In this document: in pieces, positions 45,653-55,544 of the stretch
How the letters are laid out: every line of letters starts with the position of its first letter
Numbering within the stretch: position 1 is the first letter of the stretch
DNA from: CAVTLG01 sp963802635
GTDB taxonomy: Bacteria; Chloroflexota; Ktedonobacteria; Ktedonobacterales; Ktedonobacteraceae
Direction: 5' to 3'
Length of the DNA: 64,000 bases
Assembly (NCBI GenBank): GCA_963802635.1
Contig: CAWDJJ010000001.1
Coordinates: 1,178,001-1,242,000, forward strand
The notes under the pieces: generated by a model
Told to the model about the DNA's origin: nothing
The model's input: the letters and a program-made list of their open reading frames with translations, nothing else
Databases searched by the model: none
Made by a program: the position numbers and the translations under genes

Positions 45653-47173
45653 CATGCGTTGATACTAAATAAGAAACCAGAGAGAAAGGGAGGACAAAAT
45701 GGCGAAATCTCTTGCGTGGAGGGGAGAAAAGGAGGACAATCTTTTCATACATAAATTTCTCCGAAAAGGAAGGTCCTCCATGAAACATTCTATCGCATCG
45801 ACGCAAGAGGAGATGCCCAAGAGTCCGGCCAATCAGATCATTGCCCTTCTGCTCAACGTGCTGTCTGCGGGATCGGTGAGTGCTCCGACCACGGCAGTCA
45901 CGCGTGGACGGGGACGTCCAGCCACCTTGTCTCATGATCATCTCTGGCTGGCGATGCTGCAGACAATGCTGCAAGGGTCCACCAGCTTTGCCAGTCTTTG
46001 GCGCTTGATTACCTGGACCGGGATCGGCCATCTGCCTATCCTGGATCTGACGCGTGACGCGGTGCGCAAACGCTTGCTGCACGCCAAGCTGGACTCCTTG
46101 CACGACCTGCTCGCGCGGGTCAGTCAGGCAGTGTTGCCTTGGACGACTCAGGTGCAAGACCGGGACCTGGCTCCCTTCGCGACCCGCATCCTGGCGTTGG
46201 ATCAAAGTACGCTCAATGCGGTCCGGCGTACCTGCCAGGACGTGCGTGAAGAGCCAGTGGAGAGTGCCCGCTTGCTGGTGGGCAAACTGGCCGCCCTCTT
46301 CGATATCCAGCGACAGCAGTGGGTGCGCGTGCTCTTTCGAGAGGATGTCTTTGCCAATGAGAAGCTCTTCGTCGAAGAACTGCTGGCTGGCATCCAAAAG
46401 GAACCCTCATCCTGGCAGATCTGGGCTATTTCAGCTTCGCGTGGTTCGATTGGCTCACCGATCAGGGCTATTGGTGGCTTTCGCGGATGCGGGAAAAGAC
46501 CTCCTACCAGATCGTGCATGTCTTCGTGCAGCAAGGCACGACCTTGGATGCGCTTATCTGGCTGGGGGCCTACAACGCAGATAAAGCCAAGCATCTGGTG
46601 CGCTTGATCCAGTTTGAGCATGCTGGGATCTGCTATCGCTACGTGACCAATGTGCGAGACCCGGCGTTGCTGAGCATGAGTGATGCCGCCCGTTTGTATG
46701 CTCGCCGATGGGATATCGAGTTGGCTTTCAAAATGCTCAAAGGGGAGTTGGGTCTGCACCTGTGGTGGTCGAGCTTTCCCATCCTGGTGCTCCAACAACT
46801 CTTGTGCGCCTTCATCCTGGCTCAAATCCTGCATGCCTTGCACCTGCGGGTGGCCGCAGAGGCGGGCGTGGAACTCTTTGCGGTCTCCTTGCCGGTGCTG
46901 GTCAAGCTGCTGGCTCACGCCCCGGCACGAGCCATGGGAGAGAGCCTGTGCAGTTTGTTGGTGCGCAAAGGCCACCAGCAGGGACTTATCCGCCCTTCTC
47001 GACGCTATCAACCCATCGTCCCGGCCTTGCTTGAACCCTACCTGCCTGCTCCTGCTGACCTGGTGTGCGTCAGGAAGGAGCGCTATGGTAGGCGCAAATG
47101 CGAGCCTCGTTCCCATCGTCCGTGCTTTCAACCGCGTTTTTTCTCTTTCTTTTTGATTTAGTATCAACGTATG
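45653..47173 (+). mobile_element. IS4-like element, with 8-bp target duplication
   Basis: Ends CATGCGTTGATACTAAAT (45653) and the inverted copy ending GTATCAACGTATG at 47173 match at about 21 of 24 positions. GGCAAGCG is duplicated at 45645-45652 and 47174-47181. The element is inserted in an intergenic GC-rich palindrome whose intact relative lies at 36419-36443. Confidence 0.85.
45780..47161 (+). pseudogene. IS4-family transposase with a -1 frameshift
   Basis: The first part (MKHSIASTQEEM to ELLAGIQK) contains the first Asp (RILALDQSTLNAV). The second, in the -1 frame, continues GTLILADLGYFSFAWFDWLT and REKTSYQIVHVF, and supplies the second Asp and YARRWDIELAFKMLK with the Glu. The shift occurs at CAAAAGG (46395-46401), and reading one base back at AAG gives GGA. 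It may be a programmed -1 shift or a lost G. Together they are about 460 residues, normal for IS4. Confidence 0.75.
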
Positions 47174-47181
47174 GGCAAGCG

Positions 47182-47546
47182 CCGCCCCTACCCCGTTTCC
47201 CCTCACGGACGGAGAGCTTTTAGTAGAGCACTCTACTGTATGCCACCCATGAGGAGAGTATACATTGAAATTTACCTATCAACTACTTATAAGATACACA
47301 TCCTACCGCAAACACATCTCAGGATTAAACGAAGTTTGTGAAAAAGGCTTTATGAGGATACCAGGATCGTTGGAAAGCCAATTCTCTCTACCTACTGGAT
47401 GGCATCAATTCGGCTCATGGCCTCTTTTATTAAATAAAAAAGCTACTTTTTTAGTTGTACAATCTAACTGTTATCTTTATTGCTCATTGTGCTATTCAGC
47501 CTATTCTGCTAAAATCTCAACACGAACACAGAAAGCCGGGACAACA
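47182..47546. other. Leader region before the second RM gene
   Basis: The frame of the RM gene is open upstream to 47265 but the peptide is low-quality and Tyr/Ser-rich, with no SD at its start. A T-run (TTTTTTAG) and AT-rich sequence suggest promoter elements near 47440-47530. Confidence 0.5.
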
Positions 47547-49823
47547 ATGATACAACAAAGAGCACAAATCACTAATGGCAATATGAATAAGCTCCAGCTA
47601 GAAGATCGCACAGCACATGATTGGTATAGATTTGTTCTTGCATATCCGCCCCATCTCGTTCGCAACTATCTTGATAAATTCGGTGTAAATAGTACGCATT
47701 GTGTTCTCGACCCATTTTGTGGCACTGGTACAACTCTTGTTGAATGTAAAAAGCTTGGCATTAAAAGTGTAGGTATAGAAGCTCACCCCTTCACCTGTTT
47801 TGCTTCAAAGGTAAAAACTAACTGGTCTCCTGACCCTGATCGTTTACAAGCCCATGTAAAACAACTCTATAACAGCGCTCTAGCAGAATTGGCAAATGAT
47901 GGCATTGAAGATTCAAGGTTGTTTGACGATAATAGTTATCAAGATGTATCGTTGCGTACTCTCGCAACTGAACAAGCAAGATTACTCTTAAAAGACTCTA
48001 TTAGCCCCCTCCCTCTGCATAAAGTACTGTTGCTGCTTGCAACTATCGAAAAACAAAAAGATGCATTTTTGTATGATCATGAACGTCTTGCTTTAGCCCA
48101 GGCTCTTATTTCGTCTATCGGAAATTTAAAGTTCGGACCAGAAGTAGGAGTTGGAAAAATCAAGAATGATACAGAGGTTATAGATACGTGGATGAGATCT
48201 ATGCACACTATCATAGCTGATCTACGAATTTTGCAGGCGGTCAACCACGCCGATACCAGCGTTTACTATCACGACTCTCGGCAATTAAGTAGCATCCTTG
48301 CACCAAATTCTATCGATGCAGTGTTTACTTCCCCACCATATCCAAATGAGAAAGATTACACGAGAACGACCCGCCTGGAGTCCGTACTGCTTGGTTTCAT
48401 AAACACAAAAAAAGACCTTCGTGAAGTTAAACATAGCCTTATAAGTTCAAATTCTCGTAATGTTTACGTTGATGATACTGATGACAAATGGGTAGATGCG
48501 TTTCCAGAAATCATCGAGCTAGCAGAAAAGATAGAACGCAGAAGGATTGAACTCAATAAAACGTCTGGATTTGAAAAACTTTACGCTCGCGTGACAAAAT
48601 TGTTCTTTGGAGGCATGGTACGACATTTAGCAGATTTACGCGCTATTTTGCGTCCAGGAGCCATGTTGGGTTATGTAGTAGGAGATCAGGCATCTTTTTT
48701 CCAAATTATGATCAGGACTGGGCAACACATCGCACACATTGCAGAGACTCTTGGATATGAGGTCGTAAACATTGATTTATTTCGCACACGACTATCAACT
48801 GCCACTCAATCTTCACTCAGAGAAGAAGTAGTGATTTTACGTTGGCCTGGAACCTTAGAGACAAGAGAACGTGTACAGGAGCTTGAAATGAAAGATCATG
48901 ACCAATATGAAAAGAACCTTTTTGGCGAAGATTTAAATGAGGCTGATGATGATGAAACTGAAATGGACGATATCGAAGAAAGTTCCGATATGGTAAAAGA
49001 GTCATCATCCCTGAAAAAGAGGGAAAATAGATATACAAAGATCATCGAACGTATATTCTTCAAAGAATACACAGAAGGTAACACAAAAGTTACTTTTGCA
49101 AGGGAAGATATAAATCTAACAGCGGATGAAATTAAGGTCAAAAGAATTAAAAACCTTGGTGATCTTAACTATTCGTTCCGCTACCGCAATATTCTTCCTG
49201 ATTCTATCCGTTCTAAGGCACCCGAAGGTTTGGCATGGATTATTCGTCCGGTAGGCCGATCTCAATACAGTTTTGAACTGATTGACGAAGAGCTAGCAAA
49301 TATTAGACCTAAGAGATCATTAATTGAGACCAAAATACCTGATGCAACCCCAGGCATTGTTGCGATGTATGCGAAAGGCGATGAACAGGCTCTATTGACA
49401 AAGTTACGTTACAACCGTCTGATTGATACATTCACCGGAGTAACATGTTATTCACTTCAAAATCATTTACGTACAACTGTCCCCAATATGGGACAAGTGG
49501 AAACAGATGAGATTTATATCGGTGTGGACAAAAGGGGCGCTCACTATGTCTTTCCTATTCAAGCCAAAGGAGGAACCGATAAGCTAGGCATTGTACAAAT
49601 TGAGCAAGATTATGCCCTCTGTACGCATAGATTTCCTGAACATACGAAGTGCCGCCCGATTGCAGCACAATTTATGGACAAAGATCTCATCGCTCTTTTC
49701 GAGTTTGAAAATACTGACAAAGGTATGAGAATGGCTAACGAGAGGCATTATAGACTTGTCCCTATTGAGGAGATGACGCCAGCAGATCTGAGAGCTTATG
49801 CCTCACGCACTATAACAGATTAA
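47547..49823 (+). CDS. DNA methyltransferase fused to a restriction-nuclease-like domain
   Basis: A 758-residue protein. The N-terminal half is a beta-class-like DNA methyltransferase with DPFCGTG (55-61, AdoMet) and TSPPYPNEKDY (261-271, catalytic). An acidic linker (about 465-485) leads to a C-terminal domain with DEIYIGVD and VFPIQAKGG (D654, then Q672-A-K674), which fits a PD-(D/E)xK nuclease site with Gln replacing Glu. It probably both modifies and cuts its target. ATG 47547 is chosen because conserved-looking sequence begins here; the upstream open frame (from 47265) has no domain character. It is the partner in a defence island. Confidence 0.75.
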   Translation: MIQQRAQITNGNMNKLQLEDRTAHDWYRFVLAYPPHLVRNYLDKFGVNSTHCVLDPFCGTGTTLVECKKLGIKSVGIEAHPFTCFASKVKTNWSPDPDRLQAHVKQLYNSALAELANDGIEDSRLFDDNSYQDVSLRTLATEQARLLLKDSISPLPLHKVLLLLATIEKQKDAFLYDHERLALAQALISSIGNLKFGPEVGVGKIKNDTEVIDTWMRSMHTIIADLRILQAVNHADTSVYYHDSRQLSSILAPNSIDAVFTSPPYPNEKDYTRTTRLESVLLGFINTKKDLREVKHSLISSNSRNVYVDDTDDKWVDAFPEIIELAEKIERRRIELNKTSGFEKLYARVTKLFFGGMVRHLADLRAILRPGAMLGYVVGDQASFFQIMIRTGQHIAHIAETLGYEVVNIDLFRTRLSTATQSSLREEVVILRWPGTLETRERVQELEMKDHDQYEKNLFGEDLNEADDDETEMDDIEESSDMVKESSSLKKRENRYTKIIERIFFKEYTEGNTKVTFAREDINLTADEIKVKRIKNLGDLNYSFRYRNILPDSIRSKAPEGLAWIIRPVGRSQYSFELIDEELANIRPKRSLIETKIPDATPGIVAMYAKGDEQALLTKLRYNRLIDTFTGVTCYSLQNHLRTTVPNMGQVETDEIYIGVDKRGAHYVFPIQAKGGTDKLGIVQIEQDYALCTHRFPEHTKCRPIAAQFMDKDLIALFEFENTDKGMRMANERHYRLVPIEEMTPADLRAYASRTITD

Positions 49824-49938
49824 AAAGAGGTGGCACAGATCACGGCTGAAACTTATATGAAAGAAGAACGTCAATTGCTACTTTCCCACGCTTACTAGAC
49901 AATAACTATTATATAACAGCACGCAACACAGCCAGAGA

Positions 49939-51052
49939 TCAGTCATCCGCATTCAGTTGCGTTGCCTCTTTCGACGCCATCTCTTTCCGTAGCAAGATAT
50001 CAAGCAGCTCTTTTATGGCCCTTTGGCGCTCACGGAAGAGGTGTCGGAGGCTGATCATCAATTGTGCTGCGATCTCCGCATTTCTCATGCGCTTTTTATA
50101 CCGTAAAAAGAGAAGCTGATAGATCAGTAACTGAGCTGCATCTTTATCAGGATCACCAGGGCGTAATTCCTCTATCGCATCGAACAATAGCCTTTGGACA
50201 ATCAAGCCTCGTTCAAGTGGCTGCTGCCCTATTTCCTGTGCTTGCTTATCGACGATATTCAGTCTAGCAAGGGAGCTTTCTCCCAGGAACTCGACATTAT
50301 CGATCTTGTCAAGAACTCTGTTCAGTTCTTCGACTGTGAGGGTTGAAGGCTCTCTACTATTTTCTTCGTATAAGAACTTGTAGCCAATACCACGAGCAGA
50401 ATGGATATATTGAGATTTATCAGGATTAGCCTCTAATTTTATGCGCAAACGACGAATATAGACATCAACAATATTGCTGTTATTTTCTTCATCATTCCAT
50501 ATTTCTTCTAACAGATCTTCACGCCTCACTACTTTTCCTGATTGCATCATAAGCATACGCAATATATGCATTTCTGTAGGTGTAAGAGAGATAGGTTCAC
50601 GTCCAGCTACTTCTACTTTCAACGACTTTGGAAAAAGCTTCACCTGACCTACTTGCAAAGGTTGTTGTAGTGTAACTCCTGCAGTTGCATCTAAACGACG
50701 TCTGAGCGCCTCGACACGTGCCACGAGTTTCTAGATGATTAAAAGGTTTGCAAATATAGTCATCAGCTCCAAGATTGAGACCTTGCAGCTTAGCCTCGAT
50801 AGTATCTCGTGCTGTTAGAAAGATAATGGGGATTCTGCTTCCTTCCTGGTATAATTTCTCAGCAAACTCAAAACCATTCATATAAGGCATGGTCACATCC
50901 AGAAGGAGCAAGTCTGGTTCTCCATTTTGCTTGAGCCACTGCATAGCCTGCTGCGGATGGTCCACGCACTCAACCTCATGGCCTTCTTTCGCAAGCACAA
51001 ACTGTATCAACGTATTGGCAAATCGATCATCATCAACAACAAGAATATTCAC
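49939..51052 (-). pseudogene. Two-component response regulator, frameshifted
   Basis: The receiver domain (NILVVDDDRFANTL, phospho-acceptor in LLLLDVTMPYMNG, Lys in ICKPFNHLE) starts at GTG 51052. The rest (VARVEALRRR, a winged-helix DNA-binding domain with SLTPTEMHILRMLM and NIVDVYIRRLRIKL, and a C-terminal helical region with RNAEIAAQLMISLRHLFRER) is in another frame. Removing one A from the run at 50728-50730 joins GADDYICKPFNHLE to LVARVEAL. The OmpR/PhoB type is clear, with an unusual extra HTH-like tail. The CRISPR array ends 16 bp upstream of its start. Confidence 0.8.
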
Positions 51053-51162
51053 GAGACAGATCCTTCCAGTTTCAATCTCGACTGAGATGCCTCCACCCTT
51101 TCCACCAATTCATTCTCCTTGTGTTGATTGCAACAATTGCATATTTCAATCTCGACTGAGAG

Positions 51163-52711
51163 GGTCGGACCTAATTTATAAGAAGAATGCCCCTTTTTCT
51201 ACGATTATTTCTTTTGCGGCAGTCGTAGCAAAACTGTCGGAACTAATTCATAGCTCGAGTGATTTCTCTCCATTGAGTGGAAAAGAGGACCAAATGCTGC
51301 TCTTCTTGACAAAAGAAAACTCCTCTTGCACAGTCGTCTCATAACATTCCACTCGCCAAAGGAGTTTTCTCTTATGATACCCTCTTCAGCCCTCTTTGAC
51401 CAGTCCTTGATTCAACAGCTTCTTGATCTTGATCCCGTTGTTGCTGGCTATCGCACTTTTTTCTCTCATATTGATTGGTCGCTCGTTGAGCAATGGGAAG
51501 CTCATCGTTCTTCTCGTGGACGACCTCCACATCCTGAAAGTGCCTACCTCAAAGCATTTCTCATTCGCATTCAGGAAGGCATTATCTACACCAGTCAGCT
51601 TCGTCGCTTCTTGCTCAAGCACCCGCTTCTGATCCTTGAACTTGATTTTCACCTCGTCCTCGATCCTACGACCCCGTACGGCTTTGATGCGGAAAAAACG
51701 CTTCCCTGTGACCGTCGGCTACGCGAAAAACTTCGCTCCTTCGACCAAACCTTGTTGCAAGACCTCCTGCATGCCACCGTGCGCGCCTTACAGCAAGAGA
51801 TCCCTGGCTTAGGCGAAACCGTTGCCTATGACGTCAAGCATCTGTACGCCTGGGTCAAAGAGAACAATGAGCGTGCCTACGTCAAAGATCGCTATGACAA
51901 ACACCGCAAGCTCAAAGGCGATCCCGACTGCAAGTTGGGCGTCAAACGCAGCAGCAATCAGGAGCAGCCCGATGGTTCCACCAAGACAAAAAAGGAATAT
52001 CTCTGGGGCTATGGCTCTGGCGTTGCAGCAGCCACCACCGCTGATTACGGCGATGTCGTCATCGCTGAGTACACCTTGCCCTTTAACGAGAACGATGTCA
52101 CCTATTTTCGCCCGCTTCATCAACGCAGCGTCCTTGCTCTCGAACACTTTCCCACCAATATCACCGCTGATGCTGCTTTTGATGCCTGGTACACCTATCA
52201 GGTTGCTGCCGTTCATGGAGGAATTGCCGCTATTCCCAAGAATCAGCATGGGCATCCCACTTTTGAACGCGATCCTGATGGAGTGCCATTATGTCCTAAA
52301 GGTCTGCGTATGCATCCAACCTATCAGTTTGCTCATACCAACGGGTATCGTGCTCAGTTGTATCGCTGTCCGCTCTTTTTCCCCGAACCCACCGAGAATG
52401 CCTCTTGTGATCATCCCCAATTTCAGGAGGCCAAAGGGTGCGTCAAGCATAGTAATATCGAAGCAGGCGGCCTTATGCGGGTCAACCTGGATCGTGATAG
52501 CCCCTTCTACAAAGTCATTTACACCCAGCGGACCTGTTGTGAACGCATTAACAGTCAAGCGCAAGCACTTGGCATCGAGCGACCCAAAGTGCGCAATCGT
52601 CGCTCCGTCACCAACCTCAATACCTTGACCTATTTGATTATCAATGCACGTGCTCTGGATCGAGTCAAATCGATTAATAAAGGACTTCTACAAATAAATT
52701 AGGTCCGACCC
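51163..52711 (+). mobile_element. IS1182-like element inserted in a CRISPR repeat
   Basis: Perfect ends GGGTCGGACCTAATTTAT (51163) and its inverse up to 52711 flank one transposase gene. TCGACTGAGA of the CRISPR repeat is duplicated on both sides (51153-51162 and 52712-52721). Deleting the IS and one duplicate restores a complete 37-nt repeat. Confidence 0.9.
51374..52702 (+). CDS. IS1182-like transposase
   Basis: A 442-residue DDE transposase starting MIPSSALFDQSLIQ. GGAG lies upstream of ATG 51374. It has an N-terminal domain (YLKAFLIRIQEGIIYTSQLR), a candidate Asp in TVAYDVKHLYAWV, another in ITADAAFDAWYTY, and the Glu-bearing RTCCERINSQAQAL near the C-terminus (TLTYLIINARAL). The frame is intact and ends 9 bp before the IS terminus, so the element may be active. 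Confidence 0.85.
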   Translation: MIPSSALFDQSLIQQLLDLDPVVAGYRTFFSHIDWSLVEQWEAHRSSRGRPPHPESAYLKAFLIRIQEGIIYTSQLRRFLLKHPLLILELDFHLVLDPTTPYGFDAEKTLPCDRRLREKLRSFDQTLLQDLLHATVRALQQEIPGLGETVAYDVKHLYAWVKENNERAYVKDRYDKHRKLKGDPDCKLGVKRSSNQEQPDGSTKTKKEYLWGYGSGVAAATTADYGDVVIAEYTLPFNENDVTYFRPLHQRSVLALEHFPTNITADAAFDAWYTYQVAAVHGGIAAIPKNQHGHPTFERDPDGVPLCPKGLRMHPTYQFAHTNGYRAQLYRCPLFFPEPTENASCDHPQFQEAKGCVKHSNIEAGGLMRVNLDRDSPFYKVIYTQRTCCERINSQAQALGIERPKVRNRRSVTNLNTLTYLIINARALDRVKSINKGLLQIN

Positions 52712-53772
52712 TCGACTGAGATGCCTCCACCCTTTCCACATTCAAAAGGCAAACACGATATTCGGGCGAGGAAACTGTTTCAATCTCGACTGAGATGCCT
52801 CCACCCTTTCCACCGCATGTAATCCTAGATATCAACAAACGTGAGGACTATGTTTCAATCTCGACTGAGATGCCTCCACCCTTTCCACGTAGATAGTTGC
52901 TGGAATACCCACCGTCCCAAGCACCATGTTTCAATCTCGACTGAGATGCCTCCACCCTTTCCACCTGCCTATAGTAAGCAGTGGTCATTCTTTTTATAGG
53001 TTTCAATCTCGACTGAGATGCCTCCACCCTTTCCACTATACCATTATTGGTCGCAATATTCAGCAATATCGAAGTTTCAATCTCGACTGAGATGCCTCCA
53101 CCCTTTCCACTAATGATTGGCTGCATGTCTGGCGTATCGATTTAGGGTTTCAATCTCGACTGAGATGCCTCCACCCTTTCCACCATTGATGTACAATGGC
53201 GGAACAAGTGCAGTAAATGTCGTTTCAATCTCGACTGAGATGCCTCCACCCTTTCCACGCAGTGCCACCATGTCAGATCTCAATCAACAATTAGAGGTTT
53301 CAATCTCGACTGAGATGCCTCCACCCTTTCCACCCTGCTGGCGCGCCCCTTGCTCAGTAGTACCCAAGGAGTTTCAATCTCGACTGAGATGCCTCCACCC
53401 TTTCCACTTTCCGTTCATATCCATCGGTCACGCGTGCTTCAGGTTTCAATCTCGACTGAGATGCCTCCACCCTTTCCACGGAGGTCAAGGCATGACACAA
53501 CAACAAGAGTCACTCAGTTTCAATCTCGACTGAGATGCCTCCACCCTTTCCACCGAAGACGCTGTTTCTCTGCCGGTGTCATTTTTGCGGTTTCAATCTC
53601 GACTGAGATGCCTCCACCCTTTCCACGAGGTGGCAAAGCATCAGCTCGTCTCAATACAAAGAGTTTCAATCTCGACTGAGATGCCTCCACCCTTTCCACT
53701 CTACCGTTACGCAGCAAGACGTCGGCATATTCACAGTTTCAATCTCGACTGAGATGCCTCCACCCTTTCCAC

Positions 53773-53803
53773 GTCAGCGTGTCGCGCATCACATCGCAAT
53801 TCC
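53773..53803. other. CRISPR spacer interrupted by an IS701-type element
   Basis: Thirty-one bases of a spacer follow the repeat at 53736. Nine more (56403-56411) precede the next repeat. Together they give a normal spacer length once a 4-bp target duplication is subtracted (TTCC versus TTGC, imperfect). Confidence 0.6.
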
Positions 53804-54019
53804 CACTACAGTGGCACTTCGAAAGAGAACCAAATTCCCTGAAATTCTCCCCGGATACCCCCTGATCATTGTACTGCGCCGGTGCACCTGAGATGCAGAA
53901 CCAAATTCCCTGGAATTTTCCCCCGATTAGTAAAAACTTCGTGCTATTCGCGCGTCGATGTGACATGCTAGAAGTATTTCCAGTTGTTGTTCGAGCCGTC
54001 CATCAGAAACGAGAAAAAC

Positions 54020-55414
54020 ATGAAGCATCAACAGTCTACCACAACCCAGCCAACGAGTCCAACCCTGAGCGCGATCGGTTCCTGGACCATGAGCTTGTTC
54101 CAGTTGCATCAGCGGCTGGGCCTGTATTTTGCACGCCCAGAAGTCCGAACCCATGCCTTGCTTTACCTGCAAGCCATCCTGAGCGATATCCCCAGAAAAA
54201 ATGGCTGGCAGATCGCTGAACAGGCCCGACAAGCACGGCCCTACGGCATGCAGCGCTTGCTCTCGCGCGCCGTTTGGGACGAAGACGGCGTCCGCGATGA
54301 ACTGCGCACCTTTGTCTGCCAGACCTTGCACCCACCCCCTCTTTTACCCGCCGAAGCCTCACCCACCCTGGTCTTCCCTGTACTCGTCATTGATGAGAGC
54401 TGCTTTCCCAAACGGGGCCGTCACTCCGCTGGCGTCGGACCCCAATATTGCGGACGCACCGGCCGCGTCGAAAATTGTCAGGTCGGCGTCTTTCTCTCTT
54501 ACGTCACCGAGCGGGGCCATGCCATCATCGACCGTGAGTTGTATCTGCTCGAAGACTGGTGTTCTGATCTGCCACGCAGGCAAGCCGCCCATATCCCCGA
54601 TATGGTCTCTTTTCAGACCAAACCCGAACTGGCCAAACGTATGGTCCAACGCGCCCAGGCTGCGGGCCTGTCTATCAGCTGGGTCGTGGCCGATACGGTC
54701 TACGGTCACAGCCCTGACCTGCGGCTCTGGCTCGAAGAGCAAGGCTATGCCTCTGCACTGGCGGTGCCCTCCATCGAAGTCGTCTGCGTGCAGACTCGCG
54801 CTGGTCTGCTGCTCAGTGATGTCGCCAGCATCGCACAACAAGCCTTGCGTGCCCGTGATTGGCAGCGCCTTTCTGCCAGTCAGGGTACCAAAGGCGAGCG
54901 CCTCTTTGACTGGGCTTGCCTGCCCGTCGTACACGGGGGCGTCGTGGACCGTCGCCATTTCCTCGTGGTACGCCGCTGCCTCGACGACCCAAACGAGCTG
55001 GCCTATTACCTGATCTACGCTCCCTTGGATACGTCCCTGTCCATCATGGTGCAAGCCATCGGCTCCCGCTGGCATATCGAAGAGGATCTGCAAGCCACCA
55101 AAGCGCTGGGACTCGATCAGTATGAAGTACGTAGCTACGTGGGTTGGTATCGCCATATCACCCTCGTGCTGCTCGCCTACGCCTTTCTGGTCAGTCTCTG
55201 CCTGCAAGCGCCTGCGTCTGCTGAAGACTCCAGAGCGAAGCCCGCGCCCCCGCTCAGTGCTTTGACCCCCTCGGAAGTGCGTCATCTGCTGGCTCACCTG
55301 TTCTTCCCTGCTCCCACTGCGGCACCGCTGATCTCTCAGTGGTCCTGGTTTCGACGAACCCACCAGTATTGGGCTGGCTATTATCATCGTCGTCGCCGCG
55401 AAAAAACCAGCTAA
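54020..55414 (+). CDS. IS701-family transposase
   Basis: A 464-residue transposase starting MKHQQSTTTQPTS. The diagnostic IS701 patterns are present: GWQIAEQARQARPYGMQRLL, WDEDGVRDELRTFV, VIDESCFPKRGRHSAGVGPQ followed by YCGRTG, DRELYLLEDWCSD, and RWHIEEDLQATK. Catalytic residues would be Asp in VIDES, Asp in VVADTVYG and Glu in HIEED. The frame is intact. It precedes the passenger gene by 130 bp. Confidence 0.9.
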   Translation: MKHQQSTTTQPTSPTLSAIGSWTMSLFQLHQRLGLYFARPEVRTHALLYLQAILSDIPRKNGWQIAEQARQARPYGMQRLLSRAVWDEDGVRDELRTFVCQTLHPPPLLPAEASPTLVFPVLVIDESCFPKRGRHSAGVGPQYCGRTGRVENCQVGVFLSYVTERGHAIIDRELYLLEDWCSDLPRRQAAHIPDMVSFQTKPELAKRMVQRAQAAGLSISWVVADTVYGHSPDLRLWLEEQGYASALAVPSIEVVCVQTRAGLLLSDVASIAQQALRARDWQRLSASQGTKGERLFDWACLPVVHGGVVDRRHFLVVRRCLDDPNELAYYLIYAPLDTSLSIMVQAIGSRWHIEEDLQATKALGLDQYEVRSYVGWYRHITLVLLAYAFLVSLCLQAPASAEDSRAKPAPPLSALTPSEVRHLLAHLFFPAPTAAPLISQWSWFRRTHQYWAGYYHRRRREKTS

Positions 55415-55544
55415 ATCGCCCTGTCAAGCAGGCTGGTCCTTCCTTCTCCAAGCCAGCGGCCCGCTCTTGCCGGGGACTTTTCCCTGGAGGCTGTCAGCTT
55501 GGTTGTCGTTCTTGTTATCCACTACGCCCGAAAGGAGCGATCCC

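Larger units (their letters stand above)
51069..53772 (-). CRISPR. CRISPR array, left segment: 16 repeats of 37 nt
   Basis: Repeats of 37 nt begin GTTTCAATCTCGACTGAG on the plus strand and end CCACCCTTTCCAC. Starts are 51069, 51144 (split by an IS), 52777, 52852, 52928, 53000, 53074, 53147, 53222, 53297, 53371, 53443, 53517, 53590, 53663 and 53736. Spacers are about 35-39 nt. All repeats begin with G except that at 51144, which begins with A. The reverse complement ends GAGATTGAAAC, the 8-nt handle ATTGAAAC known from type I-B and III systems, so transcription from the right is inferred. Confidence 0.97.

Noticed and set aside
47265..47546. N-terminal extension of the second RM enzyme
   Set aside because: No domain character and no ribosome site; a promoter region fits better.
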